Source: Prevotellaceae bacterium (GTDB lineage: Bacteria; Bacteroidota; Bacteroidia; Bacteroidales; UBA932). Taken from it: a stretch of DNA of 23,767 bases. The position numbers and the translations under genes are program-made. The DNA lies in assembly GCA_031268055.1 (NCBI GenBank), contig JAIRXY010000188.1, positions 1-23,767 of the forward strand, in the 5' to 3' direction. Position 1 is the stretch's first letter; the number at the start of each line of letters is the position of its first letter. Below are positions 1 through 7,329 of this stretch, one piece after another. The notes under the pieces are model-generated. The model was not told where the DNA came from, did not search any database, and was given only the letters and a program-made list of their open reading frames with translations.

Positions 1-414
1 ATAAAGGAGCGATTTATCAAGAACCTTCACCATCGCTCGTGGATAGTGCAAGTTCCGGAGCTGCCGAAGCACCGGCGCGACGACTTGGAAAAAATGCTGA
101 GCATTTTTGACCAAAGCAATCGCACTACCCGCTACATTTTGAATATTCAGGAGGAGGAAGTCCCCGTACAGTACCGCGACATAGTACGTCGCCTTCAAAA
201 AGCGGCCTCCACCTCCGCCATGCAAGCCAACATGGAGGCCGAAGATTTCTTGCTGGAGGCTTTTCGCCTACAGGAGCGCCAAGCACAAATGCGAATGGAG
301 GAAAAAGACAAGGCGCTAGTGGAAAAAAACAAGGCGTTGGAGGAAAAAGACAAGGTTATCGAAGACCTCAAACGCCAACTACAACTGAAAGAAAATAACC
401 CTGGCAAAACTTGA
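1..414 (+). CDS. Rpn family recombination-promoting nuclease / putative transposase, C-terminal part
   Basis: The reading frame is open from the first base of the window, so the gene is cut by the window edge; a GTG at 46 is in frame but is probably internal. The visible 137 residues contain the ELPK motif followed by a charged helix (DDLEKML) that is typical of the segment after the nuclease core in the Rpn / PD-(D/E)XK family transposases common in Bacteroidota. The C-terminal third is a coiled coil made of imperfect heptads (EKDKALV, EKNKALE, EKDKVIE) encoded by near-identical 21-bp units. Known Rpn proteins are DNA endonucleases that raise RecA-independent recombination; the catalytic residues lie upstream of the window, so activity cannot be judged here. 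The gene ends directly at a hairpin terminator and converges on the minus-strand gene at 470-1495. Confidence 0.75.
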   Translation: MKERFIKNLHHRSWIVQVPELPKHRRDDLEKMLSIFDQSNRTTRYILNIQEEEVPVQYRDIVRRLQKAASTSAMQANMEAEDFLLEAFRLQERQAQMRMEEKDKALVEKNKALEEKDKVIEDLKRQLQLKENNPGKT

Positions 415-436
415 CGCTCTGTCGGGGTTATTTTTT
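392..436 (+). terminator. Rho-independent terminator, possibly bidirectional
   Basis: AAAATAACCC at 392-401 pairs with GGGTTATTTT at 425-434 and is followed by further T residues. The left arm overlaps the last codons of the nuclease gene. Read on the minus strand the same stem ends in GGGTTATTTT, so it could also stop transcription from the convergent gene ending at 470. Confidence 0.7.
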
Positions 437-469
437 AAGCTGAATTTTGCGAATCGGAAATTCCCGCTG

Positions 470-1495
470 CTACAAGAATGGGAGGTAGATGTAGCAGGCC
501 ACGTATGTGTAGGCAAAGAAATCGTTGTAGCCGTTGGTTTGGAGGCGAGCAGCACGCTGTGTTGGCTCATAGGCTGAATTTGTCCAATAGCTGTTGCTTT
601 CTCTGCCAATAGCAGCATTTTGGTCGCTTTTTCCCTTTCGAGCTACCTTGCCGCTTACGCCGTCTATGTCGTCGGAGAGGGTAAAGGTAAACGAAGTGCC
701 AAAGCGAATGTTGACATTTGGCAAAACCTTGAAATCAACGCCAACCTCAATCGGAAACCCCACCGTTACCATAGACATTCGCTGACCGTACAAGCTGGCC
801 GCCCTCAATTTTGTTTCGTATTTCTTGTCGCGAACCGGCCAAAAAATATCGTTAGGGTTAAGCCTCAATTGGGTGGGAGGCAAGTTCATAGAGCTATTCT
901 GCCCCAACCGTTTTGCCTCGTACTCCACCCCGTCTACGTCTATTCTGTCAGCGTAGGGATTAAAAAACAGGATGTTGATACCGGTCGAAACGTAGGGGTA
1001 AACGTCTTGCAGGCCGGGTATGGTGCGTATTCTGTACTCCCCTTGCAGCGTAATGCCAAAAAGGTTGGAGCGAAAGTTGAGGTTTCCTTCCTCGTAAATC
1101 GCCAAATTTGGTGGCCGTGAGCTGCTATGCTGGGGTAGCAGCTCGTCAAATGAGTGGGTTTGCGACTCCTTGAGGTAGCCATACATAAAACCAAACTTTG
1201 CGCCAAATTCGCCCCTCCTGCCAATTTCCAGCGCGAGGTCAAGCTTGGCTTCGGGATATCCGGAGAACCAGTGATGCCCATTTTTTGGACGCACATCTCC
1301 ATAGTACGATAAAACGCCTACGCTTAAACCGCCATAAGGTTTGATATCTAAACCCAGCCAATCCCCAATTACAGACCTTGACGACAGCGGTCGACTTCTA
1401 CTGGGCGCTGCAACCACCGTTGCGGCAAAACAAAATATAAATACAATAAATGCAAAGAACTTTTTTACTGTCTTCTTCTTCAATCTACCAACCAT
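470..1495 (-). CDS. Outer-membrane beta-barrel protein, DUF6089-like
   Basis: The protein has 341 residues. A basic N-terminus and a hydrophobic stretch ending in VVAA (about residues 1-30) form a signal peptide. After it comes an alternating-strand pattern with the motifs SYYGD (near residue 64), NFRSNLFGITLQGEY and PYVSTGINILFFNP. The order YGD, then FRSN, then FNP resembles the DUF6089-type barrels of Bacteroidota. The C-terminal YLPFL is hydrophobic, as expected of a barrel end. It follows the SPOR-domain gene by only 19 bp on the same strand, so the two are probably co-transcribed and may work together in the envelope. The family match is from memory of the motif order; the cargo or partner is unknown. 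The start at 1495 gives a normal signal peptide. Confidence 0.7.
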   Translation of the reverse strand: MVGRLKKKTVKKFFAFIVFIFCFAATVVAAPSRSRPLSSRSVIGDWLGLDIKPYGGLSVGVLSYYGDVRPKNGHHWFSGYPEAKLDLALEIGRRGEFGAKFGFMYGYLKESQTHSFDELLPQHSSSRPPNLAIYEEGNLNFRSNLFGITLQGEYRIRTIPGLQDVYPYVSTGINILFFNPYADRIDVDGVEYEAKRLGQNSSMNLPPTQLRLNPNDIFWPVRDKKYETKLRAASLYGQRMSMVTVGFPIEVGVDFKVLPNVNIRFGTSFTFTLSDDIDGVSGKVARKGKSDQNAAIGRESNSYWTNSAYEPTQRAARLQTNGYNDFFAYTYVACYIYLPFL

Positions 1496-1514
1496 TCTCT
1501 ATAATACTATCTTC

Positions 1515-2867
1515 TCAACGTTTTCTATTTGAAATCATTAGCGCTTCTTGTATAGTAATGCGGTCGCCATTGTAGTAGCAGGTAACAAAAGCATCGGTAA
1601 TGCCTTTGCGCCATACCGTATCTCGATAGCTTTGCGCCTGCTCATATTTCTTGAACGGGCCAACCACATACTTATAGGTATATTGTTTTGGGTCAAATTC
1701 ATACACTTCTTCTGCAACAACATCGGTGATGTTATATCCGCTAAAGTAAGCATCACGGTTTGCTACCGGCTGTCTGGTTGCCAGCAGCTGCACCTTAAAT
1801 ACTAAGCCACGCTGCACAGGCTGGCTTTCTCTTTGCCTTACTACCGGCGCTTCCGGCTCCTGCGAAGCGGCTACAAGCGGCGGTACAGGAACGTAAACGC
1901 TGAAGTCTACCTCGCGCTCTACGATGTTTACGCTCGTAGTGTTGCCGCTGCTATCGCTGTAGGAGAATCTTCCATTTACGGAAAGCGGCGCATTTCCCTG
2001 CCACGGCGTAACTTTATACGCAATCACAAAGTTGCCGGTATCTGTTGGCATTTCAGTCCACACAAAGCTTATGCTAGTTCCGTCAACCGAAAACAGCGCT
2101 CCCTTGGTTTCGATAGCCTCAATCTTCGATGCCGAAGCGGTCAACTCCTCGTCAACTCTTCCGCTTCCACTAAGCAATGCTTTGGTTATTTGAATGTTAA
2201 CGTAGTATTCATTATCAACCATGTAGGGTTTTTGCCGTACAACAAAAATATCGGAAGTCCTTACCGTATTGCTTCTTGCTGAGATAGCTGCAGCTTCAAC
2301 ACCAACGCCAACTCCGGCAGCGGCAGCGGGGGGTACTGGCGGAAAATTCAAAGAGGTTTCTTCCGATGGCTGCGCACCTTCTTCATTCTGGTATGCTTCA
2401 ATATCTATGGCTTGTGCAGCAGCAATCTGCGGCGACGGAACAATGGTCACCTGTGCAGCGGCATCGGTGGTTTGGCGCTCTGAGCCAATTGTATATGTAA
2501 AACGGCCGGGTAGCAGCAGAGTCCCTTTGAGGCGCGGCTCGGTGATGCGAACACGGTAGCTAATGTTGACCTCTTGCTCTTCGGGTAAGTTAGCCCAAAC
2601 GAAGCGTACACGCTGATCGCGAAAATCAAAAACAGCACCGCTGTACTCGCTTTCTACCAGATCTGCCTCAAAACCTCTGGGTAAATCTACATGAAAACGG
2701 GCAAACCCGTTTACGTTTTGCTTGTTTATGGAAACTCTTACCATGAAAGATTCTCCGGCTGTTGCCTGATTTGCGGCAAAAATTTTAAGCGCTACTTGAT
2801 TTACTTGTGCCTGCAACAGGCCAATATTCATGCCTAACGCGGCGACTATAAATAATAATTTTTTCAT
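1515..2867 (-). CDS. Secreted protein with two beta-sandwich repeats and a C-terminal SPOR-like domain
   Basis: I chose the ATG at 2865-2867 over an upstream one at 2906, because it gives a clean signal peptide (MKKLLFIVAALGMNIGLLQAQ) and lies downstream of a good -7 box. The 450-residue product has two similar halves: residues about 22-140 and 195-320 each contain a strand pattern ending in F(V)W followed by an E/D-rich turn and a Y(R/K)V strand (RFVWANLPEEQEVNISYRV versus SFVWTEMPTDTGNFVIAYKV), which suggests an internal duplication of a cohesin-like or DUF11-like fold. A Pro/Ala/Gly-rich linker separates them. The C-terminal 100 residues (FKVQLLAT, YKYVVGPFKKYEQAQ, ITDAFV) look like the SPOR-like domain common in Bacteroidota and may bind peptidoglycan. 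The gene is first in an operon with the barrel gene at 470-1495. Confidence 0.65.
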   Translation of the reverse strand: MKKLLFIVAALGMNIGLLQAQVNQVALKIFAANQATAGESFMVRVSINKQNVNGFARFHVDLPRGFEADLVESEYSGAVFDFRDQRVRFVWANLPEEQEVNISYRVRITEPRLKGTLLLPGRFTYTIGSERQTTDAAAQVTIVPSPQIAAAQAIDIEAYQNEEGAQPSEETSLNFPPVPPAAAAGVGVGVEAAAISARSNTVRTSDIFVVRQKPYMVDNEYYVNIQITKALLSGSGRVDEELTASASKIEAIETKGALFSVDGTSISFVWTEMPTDTGNFVIAYKVTPWQGNAPLSVNGRFSYSDSSGNTTSVNIVEREVDFSVYVPVPPLVAASQEPEAPVVRQRESQPVQRGLVFKVQLLATRQPVANRDAYFSGYNITDVVAEEVYEFDPKQYTYKYVVGPFKKYEQAQSYRDTVWRKGITDAFVTCYYNGDRITIQEALMISNRKR

Positions 2868-2903
2868 ATTTACGAAAATATGGAACTTGTATAACATAAC
2901 GCA

Positions 2904-2938
2904 CAAAGTTACTAATTATTGCGGAAACTCTTAACAAA
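2904..2938 (-). promoter_or_regulatory. Candidate Bacteroidota-type promoter for the SPOR-domain operon
   Basis: On the minus strand TAACTTTG (2904-2911) matches the TAnnTTTG -7 consensus. A TTTG at 2935-2938 lies 23 bp upstream, slightly further than usual for the -33 element. The box lies 36 bp upstream of the chosen start at 2867 and inside the reading frame of the alternative start at 2906, which argues for the shorter protein. Confidence 0.5.
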
Positions 2939-3044
2939 AAAGAAGATTTTTATTTGTTTTTTACTGATTGTAACGGTTTGCTTGCGCGTAAAACATTAAT
3001 ATTAAACGAATTGTAAATTTCAGGTTTTCTCTCATCGGCAAAAA

Positions 3045-4496
3045 CTAAAGGTAATGATGCTCCACCGTCAAGTTTTTCCGCAGGACAATACATTTTGGAA
3101 CTTCGCTGAAGTAGTGCGTTACGTATATCAGCGATTTGTTTTTCTGCCCACAGAACGTTTCAATAATCTGCGCAACCCTCGCCTTGTTTGACGGGTCTAA
3201 CCCATGCATAGGCTCATCCAGAATCAGCAATTCCGGATTTTTCACAAGCGCCCGCGCAAGCATAACCAAATGCTGCTCGCCAAACGATATTTTCAGAAAA
3301 GAACATTCCTTGAGGGTTGCAATCCCAAATACCTCCATCCACTGCCACGCTACTTGCCGCTGCGACGGCGTGCACTTGCGGTGCAGCCCCACGTGGTCGA
3401 AAAATCCCGAGCAAACAACGTCGAGGCAGGAGAGGCTGTCGCGATAGTAAAGGAGCAGCTCGGGCGAAGCGTATCCAATGCGCTTTTTTATTTCCCAAAT
3501 GCTTTCGCCCGTACCTCTCCTTTTTCCGAAAAGCGAAAAGTTGTTGGCGTACGCCTGCGGGTTGTCGCCGCAAATTAGGCTCAGCAGGGTCGACTTGCCA
3601 GCGCCGTTGGGGCCAAGCAGCGCCCACTTTTCGCCCCTTTTTACCTGCCAATCTAAGTCCTTCAAGATGGTGTGCGCTCCATACCGTATTTGAACGTTGT
3701 GCATATCCAGCACCAAGTGGTAGCTGGTTGTGGAGGCTTCCTGTATGGGAGGCAAAATGTACGATTGTGGCCGGGTAAACATGGCGCTCTGCAACTTCGC
3801 ATCGGCAAGGAAGTCGGAAGGGGTCATGCTCGGCAGGCAGCGCATGCGGGTAATGGGGAGCACATGCGTTACCACATCAGGGATTTCGCTGGGGTTGGGA
3901 AGCACGAGCACCAGCTGCATCCCTCCCTGCGCCAGCTGCACAAACAGGTCGTTTAGCAGCACGCGCGACCTTTCGTCAAGCCCAATGTAGGGGTTGTCCA
4001 AAATCAGCACCTTGGGAGCAGATTTTAGCACATTAATGATTAAATATTTGCGGAGCTCTCCGCTGGAGAGGCTGATGATGTTTTTATTTAGCAAATCTTC
4101 TACGCCAAACAGCGCAATCAGCTTCTGCACTTCGGCCTCGCTGCCGCCTGATTTTTTCATTAAATCTCGCACCAACGGCGTTTCTCCTTCTGCCGAGTTC
4201 CACCGCTGCTGGTAGTACAGATGGCGGGATTCGGCCAAGCTGTACATGTCGCGAAAGCTCACCACCTTTACCTTTTCGTGCAGCGGAGCATCGCCGTCAA
4301 TGTTGTAGCTAACGATGCCCTCGGCAAGGGGCAGCTTACCCGTTAGCAGGTTGATAAAGGTAGTCTTTCCTGCTCCGTTGGGACCTACTACAGCCCAATG
4401 CTGAAGGGGGTACAGGTCAAAATTGAGAGGATGCTGAAACCGAAGCTCAGCATCGCGAAGTACAGCATTACCTATGTGAATGAGTGGAGTTAGCAT
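3045..4496 (-). CDS. modF: ModF/PhrA-like twin ABC ATPase
   Basis: The protein has 483 residues and carries two ABC nucleotide-binding domains in one chain with no membrane segment. Domain 1 has Walker A GPNGAGKTT (38-46), signature LSSGELR (143-149) and Walker B ILDNP, where the catalytic Glu is Asn168. Domain 2 has Walker A GPNGAGKST (295-303), signature SFGEQ and an intact Walker B ILDEP with a switch His in YVTHY. The block after Walker A 2 (GDNPQAYANNFSLFGKRRGT, then ESIWEIKKRIGY) closely matches what I know of E. coli ModF. That protein is linked to molybdate genes in Proteobacteria but has no transporter here, so its role is unclear and could be regulatory. It starts 2 bp after the stop of the 5'-nucleotidase gene, so it is translationally linked to it. 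Confidence 0.8.
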   Translation of the reverse strand: MLTPLIHIGNAVLRDAELRFQHPLNFDLYPLQHWAVVGPNGAGKTTFINLLTGKLPLAEGIVSYNIDGDAPLHEKVKVVSFRDMYSLAESRHLYYQQRWNSAEGETPLVRDLMKKSGGSEAEVQKLIALFGVEDLLNKNIISLSSGELRKYLIINVLKSAPKVLILDNPYIGLDERSRVLLNDLFVQLAQGGMQLVLVLPNPSEIPDVVTHVLPITRMRCLPSMTPSDFLADAKLQSAMFTRPQSYILPPIQEASTTSYHLVLDMHNVQIRYGAHTILKDLDWQVKRGEKWALLGPNGAGKSTLLSLICGDNPQAYANNFSLFGKRRGTGESIWEIKKRIGYASPELLLYYRDSLSCLDVVCSGFFDHVGLHRKCTPSQRQVAWQWMEVFGIATLKECSFLKISFGEQHLVMLARALVKNPELLILDEPMHGLDPSNKARVAQIIETFCGQKNKSLIYVTHYFSEVPKCIVLRKNLTVEHHYL

Positions 4497-4498
4497 GG

Positions 4499-5926
4499 CT
4501 AATCAATGTGCAAAATTTCGCCCCTTACGGGCGAGGTGTAACGAATGTTTCTATGTTTTTCCAGATAATTTACAGCTGCTTCTACCGTAGTCACGCCAAG
4601 TCCTTCACCCTTATCTCCCAAGGGCAAAGTGTATTCGCTGGGTTTGGTGGACATGTAGCTATTCATCGCCACAGAGTAGCGTTTGTTGGGATTGAGCGGC
4701 TTTCCGCCGGTCAGGGCGATGCTTACCTCGGCATCGCTACCTACAGGGCGAATTTTGTAGGTAATCCCCGAAACGCACAAGTCTATACGGTCAAAGTGCA
4801 GGTAAGCATCTTTTATAAGCTGCTTCAGGTCGGCTTCCGTCAGGTTGAAGCGAACAAGCTCGTTGCCAAACGGGTCTGCATGGTAAAGGTTGCTCATGGT
4901 AACCTCTCCGGCGTGCAGCGCGCTGACCCGTATCCCCTTGACGTTTTGCAGTACGATATCTACGCCGGTTGCGCTACGCACAGCATCGCAGAAAAAGTTA
5001 CCCACGTTCACTTGTCCATAAATAGTATCGGCAAGCGTAGCAACAGTCCTCATGAGGGCAGGGTTGCTGTTGTAGGCTCTAATTTTGCGCGACACAAGCG
5101 TATCCCTCTGCGTCAGCTGCGCTACGTTGACCAAGCAGCAGCGCTTGCTTACCACGCGCCCGCTGCGAAATTTTACGGTGGTGCGCCCAATGCAGCTCAC
5201 GTAGCGGTCTGCCTGCGTTATCAGCACGCCGTTGACTAACATTCCGCTGTCGAGCCGCGTATGGGTATGTCCGCCAACAATCACATCTATCTCGCCAAAT
5301 CGCTCGGCAAGCAGCGAATCTTGGGGCACGCCAACATGCGTAAGGGCAAGCAGCAGGTTGCTTTTTTTGCGCAGCGGAGCATACTTTTCAAATTCGCTTT
5401 GCGGGTTTGAAAAATGCAGCTTGCCAATTCTCTCCGTGTGCGCCTCCGGGCGCTCCTGCGTTAGCCCAACAACGCCGATTTTTTCGCCCGATTTTGTGAA
5501 AACCACGTAAGGGCGAAGGGTGGGTATAGGGCTGCTATCAACGCTGATGTTGGCGCATATAAACGGGAAGCCAGCCTGAGCAATGCGCATGGCAAGCGCT
5601 TCCTGCCCGTAGTCGAACTCATGGTTGCCGAGCGTACTTGCATCGAAGTGCAGGTCGTTCATCAGGTCGATAATAGGGTAGCCCTTGTCTGCGTAGTAGT
5701 CCACCACCGGATTGCCGGAAAACAAGTCACCCGCCGAGAGCAGCAGCACGTTGGGATGCAGCTTTCGCTGCTCGCTTACATAGGCAGCAACTTTATCTAA
5801 GTCGTCGATGTGGCTATGTATGTCGTTGAGCGAAAGAATAACCAGCTCCGTTTCCTCGGCGCGGCAGCCCGCTAAAGCGAACAGCAGGACAAAAATTTTT
5901 ACTTTATGCTTCAATATCAACTTCAA
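4499..5926 (-). CDS. 5'-nucleotidase / UshA-type metallophosphatase lipoprotein
   Basis: The protein has 475 residues and a lipoprotein signal ending in LAGC (Cys21). The metallophosphatase domain shows the two-metal ligands in order: D35-I-H37, G66-D67, G100-N-H-E103, H197 and G219-H-T-H222. The C-terminal half resembles the 5'-nucleotidase substrate-binding domain, with GNFFCDAVR, QNVKGIR, DPFGNELV and VSGITY. The family hydrolyses 5'-nucleotides, and sometimes UDP-sugars or cyclic nucleotides, to a nucleoside and phosphate outside the cytoplasm. In many Bacteroidota these two domains are separate genes; here they are fused in one normal-length gene. It sits 35 bp after the secreted nuclease gene and 2 bp before the ABC ATPase gene, so the three form an operon. 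The context suggests it removes phosphate from nuclease products. Confidence 0.85.
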   Translation of the reverse strand: MKLILKHKVKIFVLLFALAGCRAEETELVILSLNDIHSHIDDLDKVAAYVSEQRKLHPNVLLLSAGDLFSGNPVVDYYADKGYPIIDLMNDLHFDASTLGNHEFDYGQEALAMRIAQAGFPFICANISVDSSPIPTLRPYVVFTKSGEKIGVVGLTQERPEAHTERIGKLHFSNPQSEFEKYAPLRKKSNLLLALTHVGVPQDSLLAERFGEIDVIVGGHTHTRLDSGMLVNGVLITQADRYVSCIGRTTVKFRSGRVVSKRCCLVNVAQLTQRDTLVSRKIRAYNSNPALMRTVATLADTIYGQVNVGNFFCDAVRSATGVDIVLQNVKGIRVSALHAGEVTMSNLYHADPFGNELVRFNLTEADLKQLIKDAYLHFDRIDLCVSGITYKIRPVGSDAEVSIALTGGKPLNPNKRYSVAMNSYMSTKPSEYTLPLGDKGEGLGVTTVEAAVNYLEKHRNIRYTSPVRGEILHID

Positions 5927-5961
5927 ATATACTACTTTATTTTCAACTTTCGATTCAGTAT

Positions 5962-7026
5962 TCAGGCTTCAGGCTTCATTTTCCTCATAAGGAAAACGTA
6001 AGTCGGGAAGTGGTCGCTGTAGCCGCCAATGAAAGCGCCGCTGGAGTAGGTACGAAATGGATATCCTGCGTAGCGTCCCTCTTTTTGCTTGAGAAAATCT
6101 TCGTTGAAAATACCTGATTTATAAAATTTGTACGTTGTAAAATCTTTTCCCAGCAGCGGCTCCGATACAATAATCTGGTCGAACAGGCTCCAGCTGTCGT
6201 CCCACGCCAGCGACCCGACGCCGTCCTTAAACCACCTGTACATGGTGTTGTGAAGCCCACCCTTTTCGGTTTTTTCTACCGACGAGCTCGCCTTTAGTAT
6301 TTTGGTAAGGCTTTTGTTCGTAGGGTCGTCGTTGAGGTCGCCCATGATGATAATTTTTGCGTTGCTGTCTGCGCTGTAGAGCGAATCTACAATGCTACGG
6401 CAGAGCGCAGCCGCTCCATTGCGCAGCGGTTGGCTTCGCTTCTCGCCGCCGCGTCTCGATGGCCAGTGCATTACGATAATGTGCACCAGCTCGCCGTCGA
6501 GCAAGCCCGATACCAGCAGCTGGTCGCGGGTGCGGAAGTAGGGCATGTCCGCTATCTTTAGGGGCACCGAGCGCGACCCCAGCACGCGAAACCGGCTTGC
6601 TTGGTAAATCAACCCTACGTCAACGCCGCGCGCGTCGGGCGAATCGTAGTGCACAATGCCGTAGTCAGCTTCGCTGAGCGGCGAAGTTTTGATGAGGTCT
6701 TCGAGCACCAAGCGATTTTCTACCTCTGCTACACCCAAAATAGTAGGCCCCGACGGTAGCATCTCGCTACCTATCCGGCGGATTGCCGAGGCCATGTTGC
6801 GCTGCTTGTGCTCGTAGCGCTCGGCAGTCCACTTGTTGTCGCCGTTTGGTAAGAACTCGGAGTCGTCGGTGTTGGGCGACTTGATGGTGTCAAAAAGATT
6901 TTCAAGATTGTAGAACGCCACGCAAGCCACCACGTATTTTTGCTTTTGCGTAAAGCCTGCCGTTGCCGCCAGCAACAGCAAGGCCAGCAGCGTAGACATA
7001 CATAGCAACGTGTTTTTCTTTCTCAT
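5962..7026 (-). CDS. Secreted endonuclease/exonuclease/phosphatase (EEP) family protein
   Basis: The 354-residue protein has a signal peptide (about residues 1-26). The EEP catalytic set is complete: N40 and E42 in FYNLENLFDT, E101 in GVAEVENR, the D-x-R-G-V-D segment at 131-136, H187 in MHWPSRRGGEKR, D230 and N232 in MGDLNDDP, and D338-H339 in SDHFPTY. The family includes DNase I, Mg-dependent phosphodiesterases and sphingomyelinases; this variant is one often annotated as extracellular nuclease in Bacteroidota. It is the first gene of the operon with the 5'-nucleotidase and ABC genes, and it is divergent from a TonB-dependent receptor and lipoproteins. Its TGA stop lies inside a heptamer tandem repeat (TTCAGGC, 5961-5978). 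Nucleic acid is the likely substrate, but another phosphodiester cannot be excluded. Confidence 0.85.
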   Translation of the reverse strand: MRKKNTLLCMSTLLALLLLAATAGFTQKQKYVVACVAFYNLENLFDTIKSPNTDDSEFLPNGDNKWTAERYEHKQRNMASAIRRIGSEMLPSGPTILGVAEVENRLVLEDLIKTSPLSEADYGIVHYDSPDARGVDVGLIYQASRFRVLGSRSVPLKIADMPYFRTRDQLLVSGLLDGELVHIIVMHWPSRRGGEKRSQPLRNGAAALCRSIVDSLYSADSNAKIIIMGDLNDDPTNKSLTKILKASSSVEKTEKGGLHNTMYRWFKDGVGSLAWDDSWSLFDQIIVSEPLLGKDFTTYKFYKSGIFNEDFLKQKEGRYAGYPFRTYSSGAFIGGYSDHFPTYVFLMRKMKPEA

Positions 7027-7095
7027 ATATTTATGTTATGAACTCGCAAATTTCAACTTCAAAGTTTCAAAATTCAAATTAAGAGGAGCATGGAA

Positions 7096-7125
7096 ATTCG
7101 CCTCTATTCGCCTCTATTCGCCTCA
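7096..7125. repeat. Three tandem copies of a decamer (ATTCGCCTCT)
   Basis: Two perfect copies and a third with a final A are seen directly. They fall in the probable 5' leader of the nuclease operon, between its -7 box and its start codon. Whether they bind a protein or are a neutral slippage repeat is unknown. Confidence 0.8.
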
Positions 7126-7170
7126 ACATTCAACACTTCCACTACTTCAAAACCTCTCAATTTCCCGGCT

Positions 7171-7178
7171 CAAATATA
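7171..7178 (-). promoter_or_regulatory. Candidate -7 box for the nuclease operon
   Basis: The minus strand reads TATATTTG, a perfect match to TAnnTTTG. No clear TTTG -33 element is seen upstream. The leader to the start at 7026 would be about 140 nt and would contain the decamer repeat. Confidence 0.45.
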
Positions 7179-7277
7179 GGTATAAATATTGACAGGTAAG
7201 AGCACTTTTATGTTAACAAGTTACGTTTACGAAAATTTAGCATATATAATTTCAGTTTTTCCACATTTCATCGTACA

Positions 7278-7310
7278 TTGTAATAATAATTTCACCATTT
7301 TGAATATTTG
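7278..7310 (+). promoter_or_regulatory. Weak candidate promoter for the TonB receptor operon
   Basis: TTG at 7278-7280 is followed after 22 bp by AATATTTG (7303-7310), which misses only the first T of the -7 consensus. The ATG at 7330 follows 19 bp later. Confidence 0.35.
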
Positions 7311-7329
7311 ACTACAAATCATAAGTATA

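Larger units (their letters stand above)
7027..7329. promoter_or_regulatory. Divergent intergenic region between the nuclease operon and the TonB receptor operon
   Basis: This 303-bp AT-rich stretch holds no gene. It contains a minus-strand TATATTTG box, a weaker plus-strand box and three tandem copies of a decamer, so it probably carries control elements for both operons. Confidence 0.5.

Noticed and set aside
620..1120. Plus-strand open frame of 166 codons
   Set aside because: It lies inside the minus-strand barrel gene, which has a signal peptide and strand pattern; the plus-strand product has no recognisable features.
2868..2906. Upstream start at 2906 for the SPOR-domain protein
   Set aside because: It would place residues before the signal peptide and overlap the -7 box; the ATG at 2867 gives a standard signal.
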